Notes under the pieces: model-generated
What the model was told of the DNA's origin: nothing
Database searches by the model: none
The model's input: the letters and a program-made list of their open reading frames with translations, nothing else
From: Flabesymbios commensalis
Taxonomy: Eukaryota; Annelida; Polychaeta; Terebellida; Flabelligeridae
DNA length: 64,000 bases
Reading direction: 5' to 3'
Assembly: GCA_964017125.1 (NCBI GenBank)
Contig: OZ024908.1
Location: forward strand, 86,166,618-86,230,617
Made by a program: the position numbers and the translations under genes
Shown here: piece after piece, positions 51,037 to 60,399 of the stretch
How the letters are laid out: each line of letters begins with the position of its first letter
Position numbering within the stretch: the first letter of the stretch is position 1

Positions 51037-52559
51037 TTAATTTTAGAGTTGAGTAGCTGAGTGATATTCTGCAGTAAATATTTATCCACATCTGATTGGC
51101 TGATATCTGACGCTGATCTGACACTGTTCAACAGACGACCTTTAAGAAAACGCTGAAGGTCAATACCTTTAACCGTTCTCCAGCCAACTGGTGCGTCTTG
51201 GAGGCCGCAGAACGACTTTGACCGACTTGCTGACGATGGATATATCGGCACCAGACTATCTCGTTTGGTGACGTCATACATTCCTTGTAGCACACACTCT
51301 TCACTTTGTAGCTGCGCCCAGGAGTCTGTCATAAAACGGGTGTTCACGAAGAGAAATACAAAATGGCTGCTCGCTAATTCCGTCTGGAAATGACGGAGTC
51401 TGTTCACGAAATGTTGTCCCAATGCTGGACCAGCGTCGCCCGATGCTGGCCCGACATTTAAACAGCTGAGTTTATCGTCAATGTTGCTGTGATTGTGGGC
51501 CAGCGTCACAGATGGTGGGCCAACATTACAGCAACATTGAGCCAACGTCTCGTGCTTACTGGGATCAACACTATCAGATTCCGTGAAGACGGATGTCAGA
51601 CTTTTGGTTGGATTACTTCCGGTACTAGGCCCGCACACATCACACCTCTCGCTGACACATTCTTCACAGAATTGACCTCGTGATGGACAGGATGTATTGG
51701 TTTGAGTGACGCAGGCGCACAAGATCATATCCTGAATTGCGCATGCGCGTACTATAGGCTTTGGAGCAGGTGGCATCTGTTCGGGGTAAATTACAGACAT
51801 TGGAATGGAATCGGTGGAGCACATCGTAGAACTTGGTGTCGCATGGAGGGAGTATTTAGAAGACCTTGGAATCGCCTGGGTCGGGCATGTTCCTCCATGA
51901 TTACTCTGGGTGGGGCATGTTCCAGACTTTGTGGGGCATGTTCCAGACTTTGTGTGGCATGTTCCAGACTTTGTGGGGCATGTTCCAGACTTTGTGGGGC
52001 ATGTTCCAGACTTTGTGGGGCATGTTCCAGATTTTCTGGGACATGTTCCAGGGTTTGAACCACCATGGATGGGACATTCTCGAGGAGCAAATACACTTTG
52101 AATGGGACGTGTTCCACGATCTAGTCTACCCTGGTTCGGGCATGTTCGAGTATTTAATCCACTCTGGAGGGGGTATGTTACGGTATTAATCACACCCTTC
52201 TTTGAGAATGTTCCAGAGTTGAATCCACACTGGTTATAACCAGTTTCAGCTCCTGATCCACCCATCGTGGAACGTGTTCCATCATTGAATCCACCCTGTA
52301 CAAAACACATCTCGGAGGTTGCTGATTTTAATCCTGTATGTACAGGACACATCTTTGAGGCTGGTGTTTTTAAACCACTCTGTACAGGACACGTCTCGGA
52401 GGTTGTTGTCGCCTGCCACATCTTGATATCAGGATGCCTTCCGTCTTTCAGAGTTATAAACTTACGTAATATGTCACAGAACTTGACTGCCATCTGGTGG
52501 TCTTCCTGGCAGTACACTAACATTATGTCGCATATTTTCTGATCTGGTGATTTCGCCAT
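51030..52559 (-). CDS. TIRC: TIR-domain adaptor with long Cys-repeat insert, changed by mobile DNA
   Basis: 509 residues, single coding exon, ATG at 52557-52559. The acceptor TTTCTTTCAG|AGTGACTG and the leader GCTATTAATC match TIRB. TIR parts are residues 1-50 (IMLVYCQEDHQ, IKMWQ) and about 382-500 (SSHFVFLFVNTRF, SWAQLQSEE, RDSLVPIYP, SDVDKY). The insert between them is about 330 residues with TCPxQSGLN-type repeats. It includes seven exact-length GTCPTKS heptads (residues 171-219) and an exonised family E palindrome (about 332-360). The end, ...LLNSKINH, differs from TIRB's ...LLNSKIKGQKSM because a MITE supplies the last codons and the stop. The frame is intact over 1.5 kb despite these insertions, which argues for a working gene. 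Expression is unknown. Confidence 0.85.
   Translation of the reverse strand: MAKSPDQKICDIMLVYCQEDHQMAVKFCDILRKFITLKDGRHPDIKMWQATTTSETCPVQSGLKTPASKMCPVHTGLKSATSEMCFVQGGFNDGTRSTMGGSGAETGYNQCGFNSGTFSKKGVINTVTYPLQSGLNTRTCPNQGRLDRGTRPIQSVFAPRECPIHGGSNPGTCPRKSGTCPTKSGTCPTKSGTCPTKSGTCHTKSGTCPTKSGTCPTQSNHGGTCPTQAIPRSSKYSLHATPSSTMCSTDSIPMSVIYPEQMPPAPKPIVRACAIQDMILCACVTQTNTSCPSRGQFCEECVSERCDVCGPSTGSNPTKSLTSVFTESDSVDPSKHETLAQCCCNVGPPSVTLAHNHSNIDDKLSCLNVGPASGDAGPALGQHFVNRLRHFQTELASSHFVFLFVNTRFMTDSWAQLQSEECVLQGMYDVTKRDSLVPIYPSSASRSKSFCGLQDAPVGWRTVKGIDLQRFLKGRLLNSVRSASDISQSDVDKYLLQNITQLLNSKINH
51411..51460 (-). repeat. Family E core exonised in TIRC, shared with TIRB
   Basis: Same segment as 41863-41912, encoding NVGPASGDAGPALGQH. 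Its presence in both paralogues dates it before their duplication. Confidence 0.65.
51479..51563 (-). repeat. Second family E palindrome, exonised in frame in TIRC only
   Basis: ATGTTGCTGTGATTGTGGGC, CAGCGTCACAGATGG and GCCAACATTACAGCAACATT form the stem; CGTCTCGTGCTTACTGGG is the outer end. It is read through in frame as SKHETLAQCCCNVGPP and SVTLAHNHSN. TIRB lacks it, so it came after the duplication. Confidence 0.8.
51903..52049 (-). repeat. Coding minisatellite, seven 21-bp units (GTCPTKS)
   Basis: 147 bp = 7 x 21, coding GTCPRKS, GTCPTKS three times, GTCHTKS, GTCPTKS, GTCPTQS. Absent as an array from TIRB. Near-identical units indicate recent expansion and probable length variation between individuals. 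Confidence 0.9.
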
Positions 52560-52576
52560 GATTAATAGCAGTCACT

Positions 52577-53345
52577 CTGAAAGAAACGTGTTTAATTTAA
52601 TCATATAATAATGTATCGGTGGCAAGAAGAAAATAATAAAACATTCCACAATAACTCTCCTTTTCATCTATTTTATAGTGTCAAGAGAATATATTATGCC
52701 TGTTAAAGCTTTTCCCAATAACCCATTTTAGCTAAGTATAGCTGGTTTCTGTGTTCCTGTATTTTTCATTCATTTGAAGCCGGCATTGCTGACACAATTG
52801 CCAGCTTCAAATAAATGAAAAATACCAAAAAAAACTAGACCTGCAATAATTTACAATTAGTGTTTTAATATTTGTGATCTGCACATTTGTGACCCGCTAC
52901 GGGAAAATGGACATCCAGGTGATTTGTTAATAAATTGTTATGACGTCATCATTGTCATTTAAATTTCAATAATTAGGCCTATACTACTTAACTAAAATAA
53001 AAAAGGTTAAAATCGAAAGTAATACAGATTTTTTTTTATTTCTCTCAGTTATGAAGAAGCAGGAAGGGCATGGTTATCAAATCTACTAGAACGTTTCTCA
53101 AAATGTTGACTTCACTGCCCTCTGCGCGCGATGGTTCATATTTCATCAATTTCGATCTATATTTTTGTTGCAAACAATTCGTGTGCCAATGAGTAGGCCT
53201 GTTTGTTATTTGAATTTATAAAAGGTTTTATTGACCGTTTGAATGTCAACTTTGACATACCGGTCGTTTTATTTTTTATATACTTTTCTATTGTCGCATA
53301 TCTCATGAATTTGAATAGTTTGGTCACTGCATATGTGTTCACCAA
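52577..53345. other. Upstream of TIRC: D hairpin, no exon seen
   Basis: Hairpin at about 52765-52825 with arms CATTTGAAGCCGGCATTGC and GCCAGCTTCAAATAAATG. The 5' untranslated exon of TIRC is expected somewhere upstream but has no recognisable sign. Confidence 0.45.
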
Positions 53346-53350
53346 GTAAA

Positions 53351-53405
53351 TATATCGGCCGCAGCGGGACTCGAACCCGGTACTCCCGCTACCAATGAGC
53401 TATCC
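53351..53405 (-). repeat. Short tRNA-like fragment
   Basis: GGATAGCTCATTGGTAGCGG and GGGTTCGAGTCCCGCTG are A-box and B-box regions. They lie too close together for a tRNA, with the anticodon arm missing, so this is a tRNA-derived repeat, not a gene. Confidence 0.5.
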
Positions 53406-54035
53406 TTTAAATTGATATAATAAATAATGAATACTAAACTTGTATAATGCTTATTGAAAACTCAACTGGTATAATAAATACTAAAAACTCAACTGATATA
53501 ATAAATATTGAATACTTAACTTGTGTAATAAATATTGAAAACTCAACTGATATAATAAATATTGAATACTTAACTTGTATAATAAAAATTGAAAACTCAA
53601 CTGGTATGATAAATATTAAAAACTCAACTGATATAAGAAATATTAAAAACTCAACTGGTATAGTAAATATTGAAAACTCAACTGATATAATAAAATTGAA
53701 TACTTAACTTGTATAATAAAATATTGAAAACTCAACTGATATAATAAATATTGAATAATTAACTTGTATAAAAAGTATTGAAAACTGAACTGATATGATA
53801 AATATTGAATACGTAACTTGTATAATGCATATTAAACTCAACTGATATACTAAATATTGAAAACTCAACTGATATAACAAATATTGGAAACTGAACTGGT
53901 ATAATAAATATTGAAAACTCAACCGCTATAATAAATATTGAATATTTAACTTGTATAATAAACATTGAATATTCAACTGATATACTAAATATCGAATACT
54001 TAACTTATAAAATAAATATTGAATACTCACTTATA
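53406..54035. repeat. AT-rich minisatellite of 27-28 bp
   Basis: More than twenty units reading AACTGATATAATAAATATTG then AAAACTC, with variants AACTTGTATAATAAA. Frames open on both strands through the array are by-products. Confidence 0.9.
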
Positions 54036-54234
54036 TATTGTTCTTTCCAATAATTGTATGTTGTTGTTTCGGTATATCTTCACAATAGCAGAATATGTGA
54101 CTGGCCTTCTTCAATGATTGCCAAGCAATTGATATTATATCGGAGTCTATAATATCACACACAGTGAAGTTGATATCGGAATCTTACTGGAGACATCGAT
54201 ACTTCTCATTATATGACAACCACCTCCAACGAAA

Positions 54235-54275
54235 CCGACAATATTGGACATTCCTAGATCTCTGACGTGACTAAT
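54235..54275 (-). promoter_or_regulatory. Conserved block upstream of TIRC
   Basis: Counterpart of 45340-45380: TGGACATTCC at 54245-54254 (one base off the NF-kB consensus) and TGACGTGA at 54263-54270. Conservation may reflect only the age of the duplication. Confidence 0.3.
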
Positions 54276-54342
54276 GAACGTCCGATATATTACTCAGATT
54301 GCGTCCCCGTTTACGCTTCACTGGTTTACGGTGTTCAAAGAA

Positions 54343-54452
54343 ACCAGCCAACACGAGATATGGCGACACAGTGCTGGTTAATGTTGGGCCAGCGACGCAA
54401 ACAGTGGGCCAGCGTTAAACCAGCATCGGGTAAACGTATTGTGTGTTCCGGG
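54343..54452. repeat. Family E palindrome upstream of TIRC
   Basis: ACCAGCCAACACGAGATATG to CGTATTGTGTGTTCCGGG with centre GTTGGGCC, AGCGACGCAAACAG, TGGGCCAGC. It holds the same relative place as the copy at 45448 upstream of TIRB, so it was duplicated with the gene. Confidence 0.75.
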
Positions 54453-54537
54453 TGGTGGTTATGACTGAAGAATGTTCCAGTGTTGTATCAATGTAGGCCT
54501 AATACTAGAATCTAAAACCACAGTCAGCTGTGCCTTT

Positions 54538-54794
54538 AACCCATTAAACGCCAAATCAGTCAATTGTAATTTTCACTCACTTGAAGTTGTGTCTCGCTGA
54601 CGCGATCCACAACTGCAAGTTAATGAAAATTATTCAGATTTGACAAAATGGGGGTCATATCTTTTCAAATCTTGCTGATTGATGTCACCTTTTATCTTTA
54701 ACTAAAAGTGGGTTTGAATCTAAAAAGTGGTACTTAATGTGGTAATAAAAACATGAAAAACCGAATATATTCGGGCCCGGCGGCTAAAGGGTTA
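54538..54794. mobile_element. Family B MITE
   Basis: AACCCATTAAACGCCAAATC start, hairpin GTCTCGCTGACGCGATCC, end CGGCGGCTAAAGGG at TTAG. Confidence 0.75.
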
Positions 54795-54869
54795 GATAAA
54801 TATAGAATAAACACTTCCTTTTTTCAATGTAGTTTCACACAGACAGAAATAGGACGCTTTGCCTGTGTT

Positions 54870-55225
54870 TGTTTAATATTGAACAAACGTCGTTGGCATT
54901 GGGCCAGCAATAAGTCTCGTTCCAGTGACTGTATCATAATAAACTATACTCTGGTTTCGTAGTTTCGTCCATGAGAGAGGTTATGTCTATTTCTATTTAA
55001 TGTCGTGGACGGTGGACCAACATTAAACTAGCATTCACTGTACATGATAGCGAGCCTATCGTGCAGGCAAGTAAACACAACTGAGCCAATGCTGACTTAA
55101 AGTTGAGTCAATGTCGTAGACGATGGGCTAAAAGCTAGCATAAGATCAACATTCCAATTTTTCACTGTATGTTGTAGGTATATAGTGGGCCTATCGCATT
55201 GGCAAGGAGATACACTATTCTTAAA
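54870..55225. repeat. Partial family E copies
   Basis: Pieces at about 54875-54915, 54995-55040 and 55065-55165 (AAACACAACTGAGCCAATGC, TCAATGTCGTAGACGATGGG). Ends incomplete. Confidence 0.5.
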
Positions 55226-55227
55226 GT

Positions 55228-55370
55228 AGCTGGGTCGTTACGCTTCACTGAACCATAAAATTTACATTACGGTGAAACCCACTCCTGTGGACGTTCACAT
55301 GCTGCGCATGCGTGTCATTGCATTGTGCGCCCACAATGTTCACTCAGCGAATCATGACGAGCCACCTACT
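55228..55370. mobile_element. AGCTGGGTCGTT-family MITE
   Basis: AGCTGGGTCGTTACGCTTCA start and CAGCGAATCATGACGAGCCA end as imperfect inverted repeats. GGACGTTCACATGCTGCGCA inside. Relatives are at 34350, 56158 and, reversed, 58172. Confidence 0.65.
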
Positions 55371-55450
55371 GTTACGTCGTAGTCGGAAGGCCAATAAGCG
55401 GTCTAATTTAATTTAAACAAACGGTTTTCGATTTCGTATAGGAGAGACGA

Positions 55451-55829
55451 ACCAGCAAACTCGATACATCAACCCAATGTTGGTCCAATGTTGGTCCACC
55501 GTCTACGACGATGGCCCAACATTTTTCCAAGATTGGGTTGATTCATCGTGCTGGGGATGCACTTGGTGAAACTGTTCAAGTGCTACATAAACTATTTGAT
55601 ATTTTTCATTCATTCCTAGTAACCACGGGGCATTGAACCAATGTTGTTTTATTGCTGGCCCATCACCTGCAACGGTGACCCAACATTAAAACAACATTGG
55701 GTCAATGTCTCATGCTTGCTGGCTTGATGCGTTTATCGTTCAGCGTTGGTTTAATGTTGGACTGCATGCCGTCTACAACGCTGGCCCAACATCTATCCAC
55801 AATTGGGTCTCCGCACCGTGTTTGCTGGT
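55451..55829. repeat. Three family E palindromes in a row
   Basis: 55451-55555 (arms with AACCCAATGTTGGTCC), 55615-55723 (arms with GGCATTGAACCAATGTTG) and 55741-55829 (truncated left arm). Each has its own matching arm variant. Confidence 0.75.
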
Positions 55830-56042
55830 TATTTATAACGACTTCAAATTCCGACTGGGTTGGATAATTAATTCTATTCGTGGCCGTGTATATATAGTGC
55901 TCAAAACTGTTCAAAGGTGTGAATGGATAATACAATATACAAATTGTGTTTTATTTGAAATAACCTTCCGATTTAATACATTCCAGGCAATACTTTGTCA
56001 TAAACATTTAAAGCCATTGAGTTGATCGTGAACACCGCCAAT

Positions 56043-56145
56043 CCCAGCAAACAAGATACGTTACCCAATGTTGGTACAATGCTGGCTGAACGCTTGCGAC
56101 GCTGGCCCAGCATTGAACCAACTGGGGTGAATGTCTCGTCGTTGG
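56043..56145. repeat. Family E palindrome
   Basis: CCCAGCAAACAAGATACG, centre GCTGGCTGAACGCTTGCGAC then GCTGGCCCAGC, right arm CATTGAACCAACTGGGG. The right end is degraded. Confidence 0.6.
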
Positions 56146-56157
56146 CCCATTATTAAA

Positions 56158-56300
56158 GCAGCTGGGTCGTTATGCTTCACTGAACCATAATATTTACATT
56201 GCCAGGAGCCCAATCACGAGGACGTTGATAATGCTGCGCGTGCGTGTCATTACATTGGGCGCCCACAATGTTTACTCGGCGAATCATGACGACCCACTCA
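56158..56300. mobile_element. AGCTGGGTCGTT-family MITE
   Basis: AGCTGGGTCGTTATGCTTCA start, GGCGAATCATGACGACCCAC end. Terminal inverted repeats TGGGTCGT are exact. Confidence 0.7.
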
Positions 56301-56439
56301 CTTTAAAGCAGGTAAGTCGTTCAAATTCACCGAGCACAGTTGTCAACATCGTTGTAGGCCCACTCACATGCGCGGCATGGTCCTACGCATTATATATATA
56401 TTATCAGTAAAGCTAACGACTCCGATAACCAACAATTGG

Positions 56440-56545
56440 CAAAACGTCATTGTCAGGCGAGACTTTGTTCCAATGCTGGGTTAATGTTGGCCAAGTGTCT
56501 ACAAAGCTGGTCCAACTTTATTCCAACATAATCCAACAACCGCCA
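56440..56545. repeat. Family E copy, diverged
   Basis: TTGTTCCAATGCTGGGTTAA and TGTTGGCCAAGTGTCTAC, AAAGCTGGTCCAACTTTATT. Outer ends lost. Confidence 0.5.
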
Positions 56546-56665
56546 ATGCAATGATGACGAAGCCCGGTATTGGGACAGCATTTGACATCTTCAAATGAAT
56601 GAAATTACCCCTACGTTTTAAACAATCATGAGAAAATATCTGTGGGTATATATTTTATTTAGGAA

Positions 56666-56991
56666 ATGAAATGAATCGGGCTTTAGGCCACCTTTGTGCA
56701 CATATAGGCTAAACTGGGCCAGAAGAACCTCCCGAGGATGGTGAGATGATTGAGATGACACTGTCCTCCAGACACAAGATTCGAAATTCGAACCGTGGCG
56801 GTCTGAGGCCGAGCACGCTACCTCTCGGTCACAGAGGCTCCCCACAATACTAACTTTCACACGTGGATGGGGAAGAAACAATTTTGTTTCTTTCAAACCG
56901 CCGAGACCGGGAACCGAACCCCGGACTCTGGCGTCAAAGGCAGCGGTGCTAACCACTACCCTAGGGCCCCCGCCCATTTTTTTTTTTTTTT
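56666..56991 (-). repeat. Dimeric tRNA-derived SINE
   Basis: TTTAGGAA at about 56658-56665 and 56992-56999 as target duplication, with a T-run between element and right flank. Both tRNA-like monomers are complete. Close to the copies at 43624 and 45662. Confidence 0.82.
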
Positions 56992-57003
56992 TTTAGGAAC
57001 CAT

Positions 57004-57112
57004 TCCAACAAATACGGGGCATTCACCCAATGCTGTTTCAATGTTGGCCCACCGTCTTCGACGCTGGCCTAACATTGAAACAGCATTGGGTGAATGCCCC
57101 ATGTTTGTTGGG
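57004..57112. repeat. Family E palindrome, near perfect, GGGGCATTCACCC subtype
   Basis: CCAACAAATACGGGGCATTC and its partner GAATGCCCCATGTTTGTTGG close a stem that pairs almost without mismatch to the centre. The arm sequence differs from other copies yet matches itself. It starts directly beside a SINE duplication. Confidence 0.9.
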
Positions 57113-57239
57113 ATGGGACTACACTGCCACCCGTCGGAGACCGAACACTATATAGTGAGAATAGGTGTACCATGGATCCATTCCATCCTAAAGATGATCT
57201 TTACTTCCTGTTATTTATATAGAAAACTTTAGCAGGATG

Positions 57240-57700
57240 GCCCCCAATAAGAAGTTTAACTCTTAAAGCGCTAAATAAAATAATTTAAATTTTCAAGTGG
57301 CTGAACATTAATTATTTTCATTTAACTTGAGACCAACATTTGGAAATCTTGATGTCTAAACGCTCATTTCGTCCCCAACAAGAGTGATTTGATCGGCTAA
57401 TAAAATGGAGTAAAAAAGACTTTTGTCATGTTTGATGGTTAGAGGGTGGACATGGACACATCCACTAAAAAAGACTATAGTCATGCTTAGCGGTGAACGG
57501 GTCAGGGTACGACATGGTCCCATCATAGATATAGAGTCTGCTATCTCCATGGTTCAGTAGAACTAAAAATCCCATATGGTCCCATGGAACTAAAAATCTT
57601 AGAAAATTAAGATAATCGTGACTGTTCTAGCGGGAATAAAAGGCAGTTAAATTAAGATTATGGGTTCAAATCTCCTAACTAGACAGGATCACCGCGCAGA
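57240..57700. other. Degraded MITE sequence, no gene
   Basis: Family A start CTCTTAAAGCGCTAAA near 57258 runs into family B body (GAGACCAACATTTGG, AAACGCTCATTTCGTCCCC). No gene recognised. Confidence 0.4.
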
Positions 57701-57710
57701 AAGGGGTTAT

Positions 57711-57813
57711 CCCAGACACGGAAGTTTAAACCAGTGTTGGTTTAATGCTGAGCCAATGTCGTAGACGGAGGAGCGGGGCTGAACCAACATTGGCTCAACA
57801 TCTATGTTCGTTG
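57711..57813. repeat. Family E palindrome, moderately diverged
   Basis: CCCAGACACGGAAGTTTAAA to CATCTATGTTCGTTG; centre AATGTCGTAGACGGAGG. Confidence 0.6.
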
Positions 57814-58002
57814 TTATAGTCCTATATGGTTTCTCAACTTACAACAAAAAAAGTACAGTTTCTGTCATAGGCCTACTACGAAACATGATGATCAACACAA
57901 GCCCTGCGGTGCGTGATAATGTGTGAGCGGGGGGCGGGGGTGTACCCGGAAGACCACAGCGAGTCATCGGATCTGGGTCACAAAATCGCATGGCATAGGC
58001 GT

Positions 58003-58110
58003 TCCTAGCAAACACGATACATTGACCCAATGTTGGTTTAAAATTGGGCCAGCGTCGCAGACGGTGGTCCAATATTGGACCAGCATTGGACCAATGTCTC
58101 GTGTTTGCTT
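58003..58110. repeat. Family E palindrome
   Basis: CTAGCAAACACGATACATTG to CAATGTCTCGTGTTTGCTTG; centre GGGCC, AGCGTCGCAGACGG, TGGTCC. Confidence 0.8.
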
Positions 58111-58171
58111 GAACGTCCCCCTGGAAATGGCCAGAAAATGTACCGGTACCCAGTTTCACCAACTAAATCAA

Positions 58172-58290
58172 GTCGGATTCGCTGAGTACACATTGTGGGC
58201 CCACCCGCATGCGCAGCATGGTCAACATCCACAGTGGGGTTGGCCACAACGTTTGTATTATCATGTTCAGTGAAATAAAACGACCCAGCG
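58172..58290. mobile_element. AGCTGGGTCGTT-family MITE, reversed
   Basis: GATTCGCTGAGTACACATTG to GTGAAATAAAACGACCCAGC, with GCATGCGCAGCATGG in the middle. Confidence 0.6.
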
Positions 58291-58344
58291 TTTGTAGTTC
58301 ATTGCTTGGTTGAGATTTGATCACGTATTGATATTTAAATGGGT

Positions 58345-58555
58345 CCGGGTCGTTATTCCGACCGGTCGTTATTCCGACAGCTCGATATTCCGACAGGTCG
58401 TTGTTCCGACAGGTCGATATTCCGACAAACAGGTCGTTATTCCGACAGATCGATAGTCCGACAAACAGGTCGCTATTCCGACAGGTCGATAGTCCGACAA
58501 ACAGGGTCGATATTCCGAAAGGTCCATATTCCGACAGGTCGTTATTCCGACATAA
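58345..58555. repeat. Minisatellite of TTCCGACAGGTCG units
   Basis: About a dozen short units of 17-21 bp alternating TATTCCGACAGGTCG and GACAAACAGGTCG. Frames open through it are a consequence of the period. Confidence 0.85.
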
Positions 58556-58559
58556 AAAT

Positions 58560-59760
58560 AATAGTAATGAGAGGATTAACCACTATTAACAGCTACTGTG
58601 GTGATGAATAGCGATGAAGACTTACATCTAATATACTAAGGTTGTTAATTGTTAATTCTTTTCGTGCTGCATCATTCTTTGACATGTATTATTCATTTGA
58701 AGCTTGCATTTGTGATGCAAATGTTACCTTCAAATAGGCGTTTAAAAGTGAACCAGTTAGAACTAATAATTTACAGTCGGTGCTTTATTTGAAATCTGAA
58801 CGCATTTGCCCACACTGAAAGGGTTAACCTTCTCTACCCTGAGTTTCTGGGAGCTATTTGGGGGGTGTTTTTGAGCGTAGTGTATATTATAGGCCCACAC
58901 TTCTTTGTACAGCTGTGATATATAGATGCGTTCAGATCCATTGTTAAGCTTAATATGCCAACCAATGGCATAACTAAATTTATGTCAACGTATTTGATAT
59001 CAAAAATGTTTTTTTACAATTGCAGATGTATACAATTATTGTATATATTTATGTATATTCCAGCCTAACAAATGAATACATTTAATTATTGTTCCCACAC
59101 ACTCCCCTGATTTTTCCCTGACTGCCCAGAAAATACATCACCAACTATTAAATTGAGCAAAATATTTCAGCAGACGTTTAAGGGAAGCCGTGCCTGCGTG
59201 CGGAATCCACGCCAGGTTTGGAATCAGAATCTTGATATTGCCTGACGCCAACTTTTTCAGAGCCAGAAACACTGGGGCATTGGCCTTAGACGATAGGGCA
59301 TGTGGCCCATTATCATTTCAAAAGGGGGGCATTTTCCCAACAACAAATAAAACACTTAAGGTTCATTCATATCGCCTCATATTCCATATTAAACATTCAT
59401 CAGGTGTTCATGCTGATAAAAATATCAAAGAGTCAATTTATTGGCACACAAGAAGTAAAATCTTTCAATAAACCATGTGGACATGAACCATATTGGCGGT
59501 TATGATATTATTAAAACCGTTAGAAGAAGAAATGGTTTAACATTCAGCGTTTGCAAGTAGGCCCAATCGACTTCACCTCACAACGCACTCACATGAGTTA
59601 ATGTCACTTGTGTCAATCAATTGCGTCAACAATATCGAGTGTTATTGGAGTCGATCACATAGCTTGAGTGCTACTCATGGTCTCCCTCGAGTCCTGTCGG
59701 ATCTCTTCTTGGGGCAGTGTCATCAACTTCCTCTGTTGTTGCCGCTAGGCCTACACCTAA
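58560..59760. other. Spacer, one D hairpin, no gene
   Basis: Hairpin at about 58688-58736 (CATTTGAAGCTTGCATTTG, GATGCAAATGTTACCTTC). The 93-codon frame at 59190-59471 shows no recognised domain and is not called. Confidence 0.45.
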
Positions 59761-59764
59761 ATCA

Positions 59765-59912
59765 CATTAAACCGCTAAGCGCGACTGTAGTCTTAAATTA
59801 CAAATTAAACAGATACGTGTTGTTTTCTCTCACTTAAGGTTGTGGGTCAAGGCAGTGAGACACAACTCCAAGTGTGTGCAAATTTAAATTATTTAATTCA
59901 GCGGTTTAAGGG
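59765..59912. mobile_element. Family B MITE, short
   Basis: TTAAACCGCTAAGCGCGACTG start, hairpin CTTAAGGTTGTGGGTC and CACAACTCCAAGTGTG, end AGCGGTTTAAGGG. Confidence 0.65.
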
Positions 59913-60160
59913 TTGATATATTATTATTATTAGTCACAATGAACAAATTTTCTACAATTTTTGCTGTACAAAGTAAATTTGTAGGCCTTTTATTATTCGT
60001 TTTATATTGGTCCATTTTTTTAGATTTTTTTTGCTTTCGATTTTAATGGCACATATATAGTCTAAGTCTATGTCTATATGGACATCTACACCACGTTCAA
60101 GGTAGAGATTAACCTTTGAAAATACATTGATAAATGCGGATACAACAGGTGTGACGAAGT

Positions 60161-60295
60161 TGTGGCGAGGTTACTTAGCCCCATGTGGCGAGGTTACCAA
60201 AGCTGTGGCGAGGTTACTCAGCCTTCTGTGGCGAGGTTACCAAATCTGTGGCGAGATTACCTGCGGCGAGGTTACCTTGTGGCGAGGTTACAGTT
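60161..60295. repeat. Short repeat of GTGGCGAGGTTAC
   Basis: Seven copies of TGTGGCGAGGTTAC at irregular 18-26 base spacing. Confidence 0.85.
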
Positions 60296-60399
60296 AGGTT
60301 ACAGGTGACAGTCCAATATTTCATTGGAATCAGCAACATTTCAACTACATTTTGGTTTAGTAGCTCGTTTTCTGCCATATTTCATTTAAATTTTATTGG

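Noticed and set aside
51702-52189. Plus-strand repeat frames opposite TIRC
   Set aside because: They mirror the GTCPTKS coding repeat; the minus frame carries the TIR domain.
53351-53405. tRNA gene
   Set aside because: A and B boxes are present but the anticodon arm is missing, so it cannot fold as a tRNA.
54267-54464. 65-residue frame through a palindrome upstream of TIRC
   Set aside because: It is family E repeat sequence without splice sites linking it to TIRC, and on the opposite strand.
56618-56977. 119-residue minus frame
   Set aside because: Same SINE sequence as at 43624 and 45662.
59190-59471. 93-residue plus frame
   Set aside because: No recognised domain, no splice or promoter evidence.
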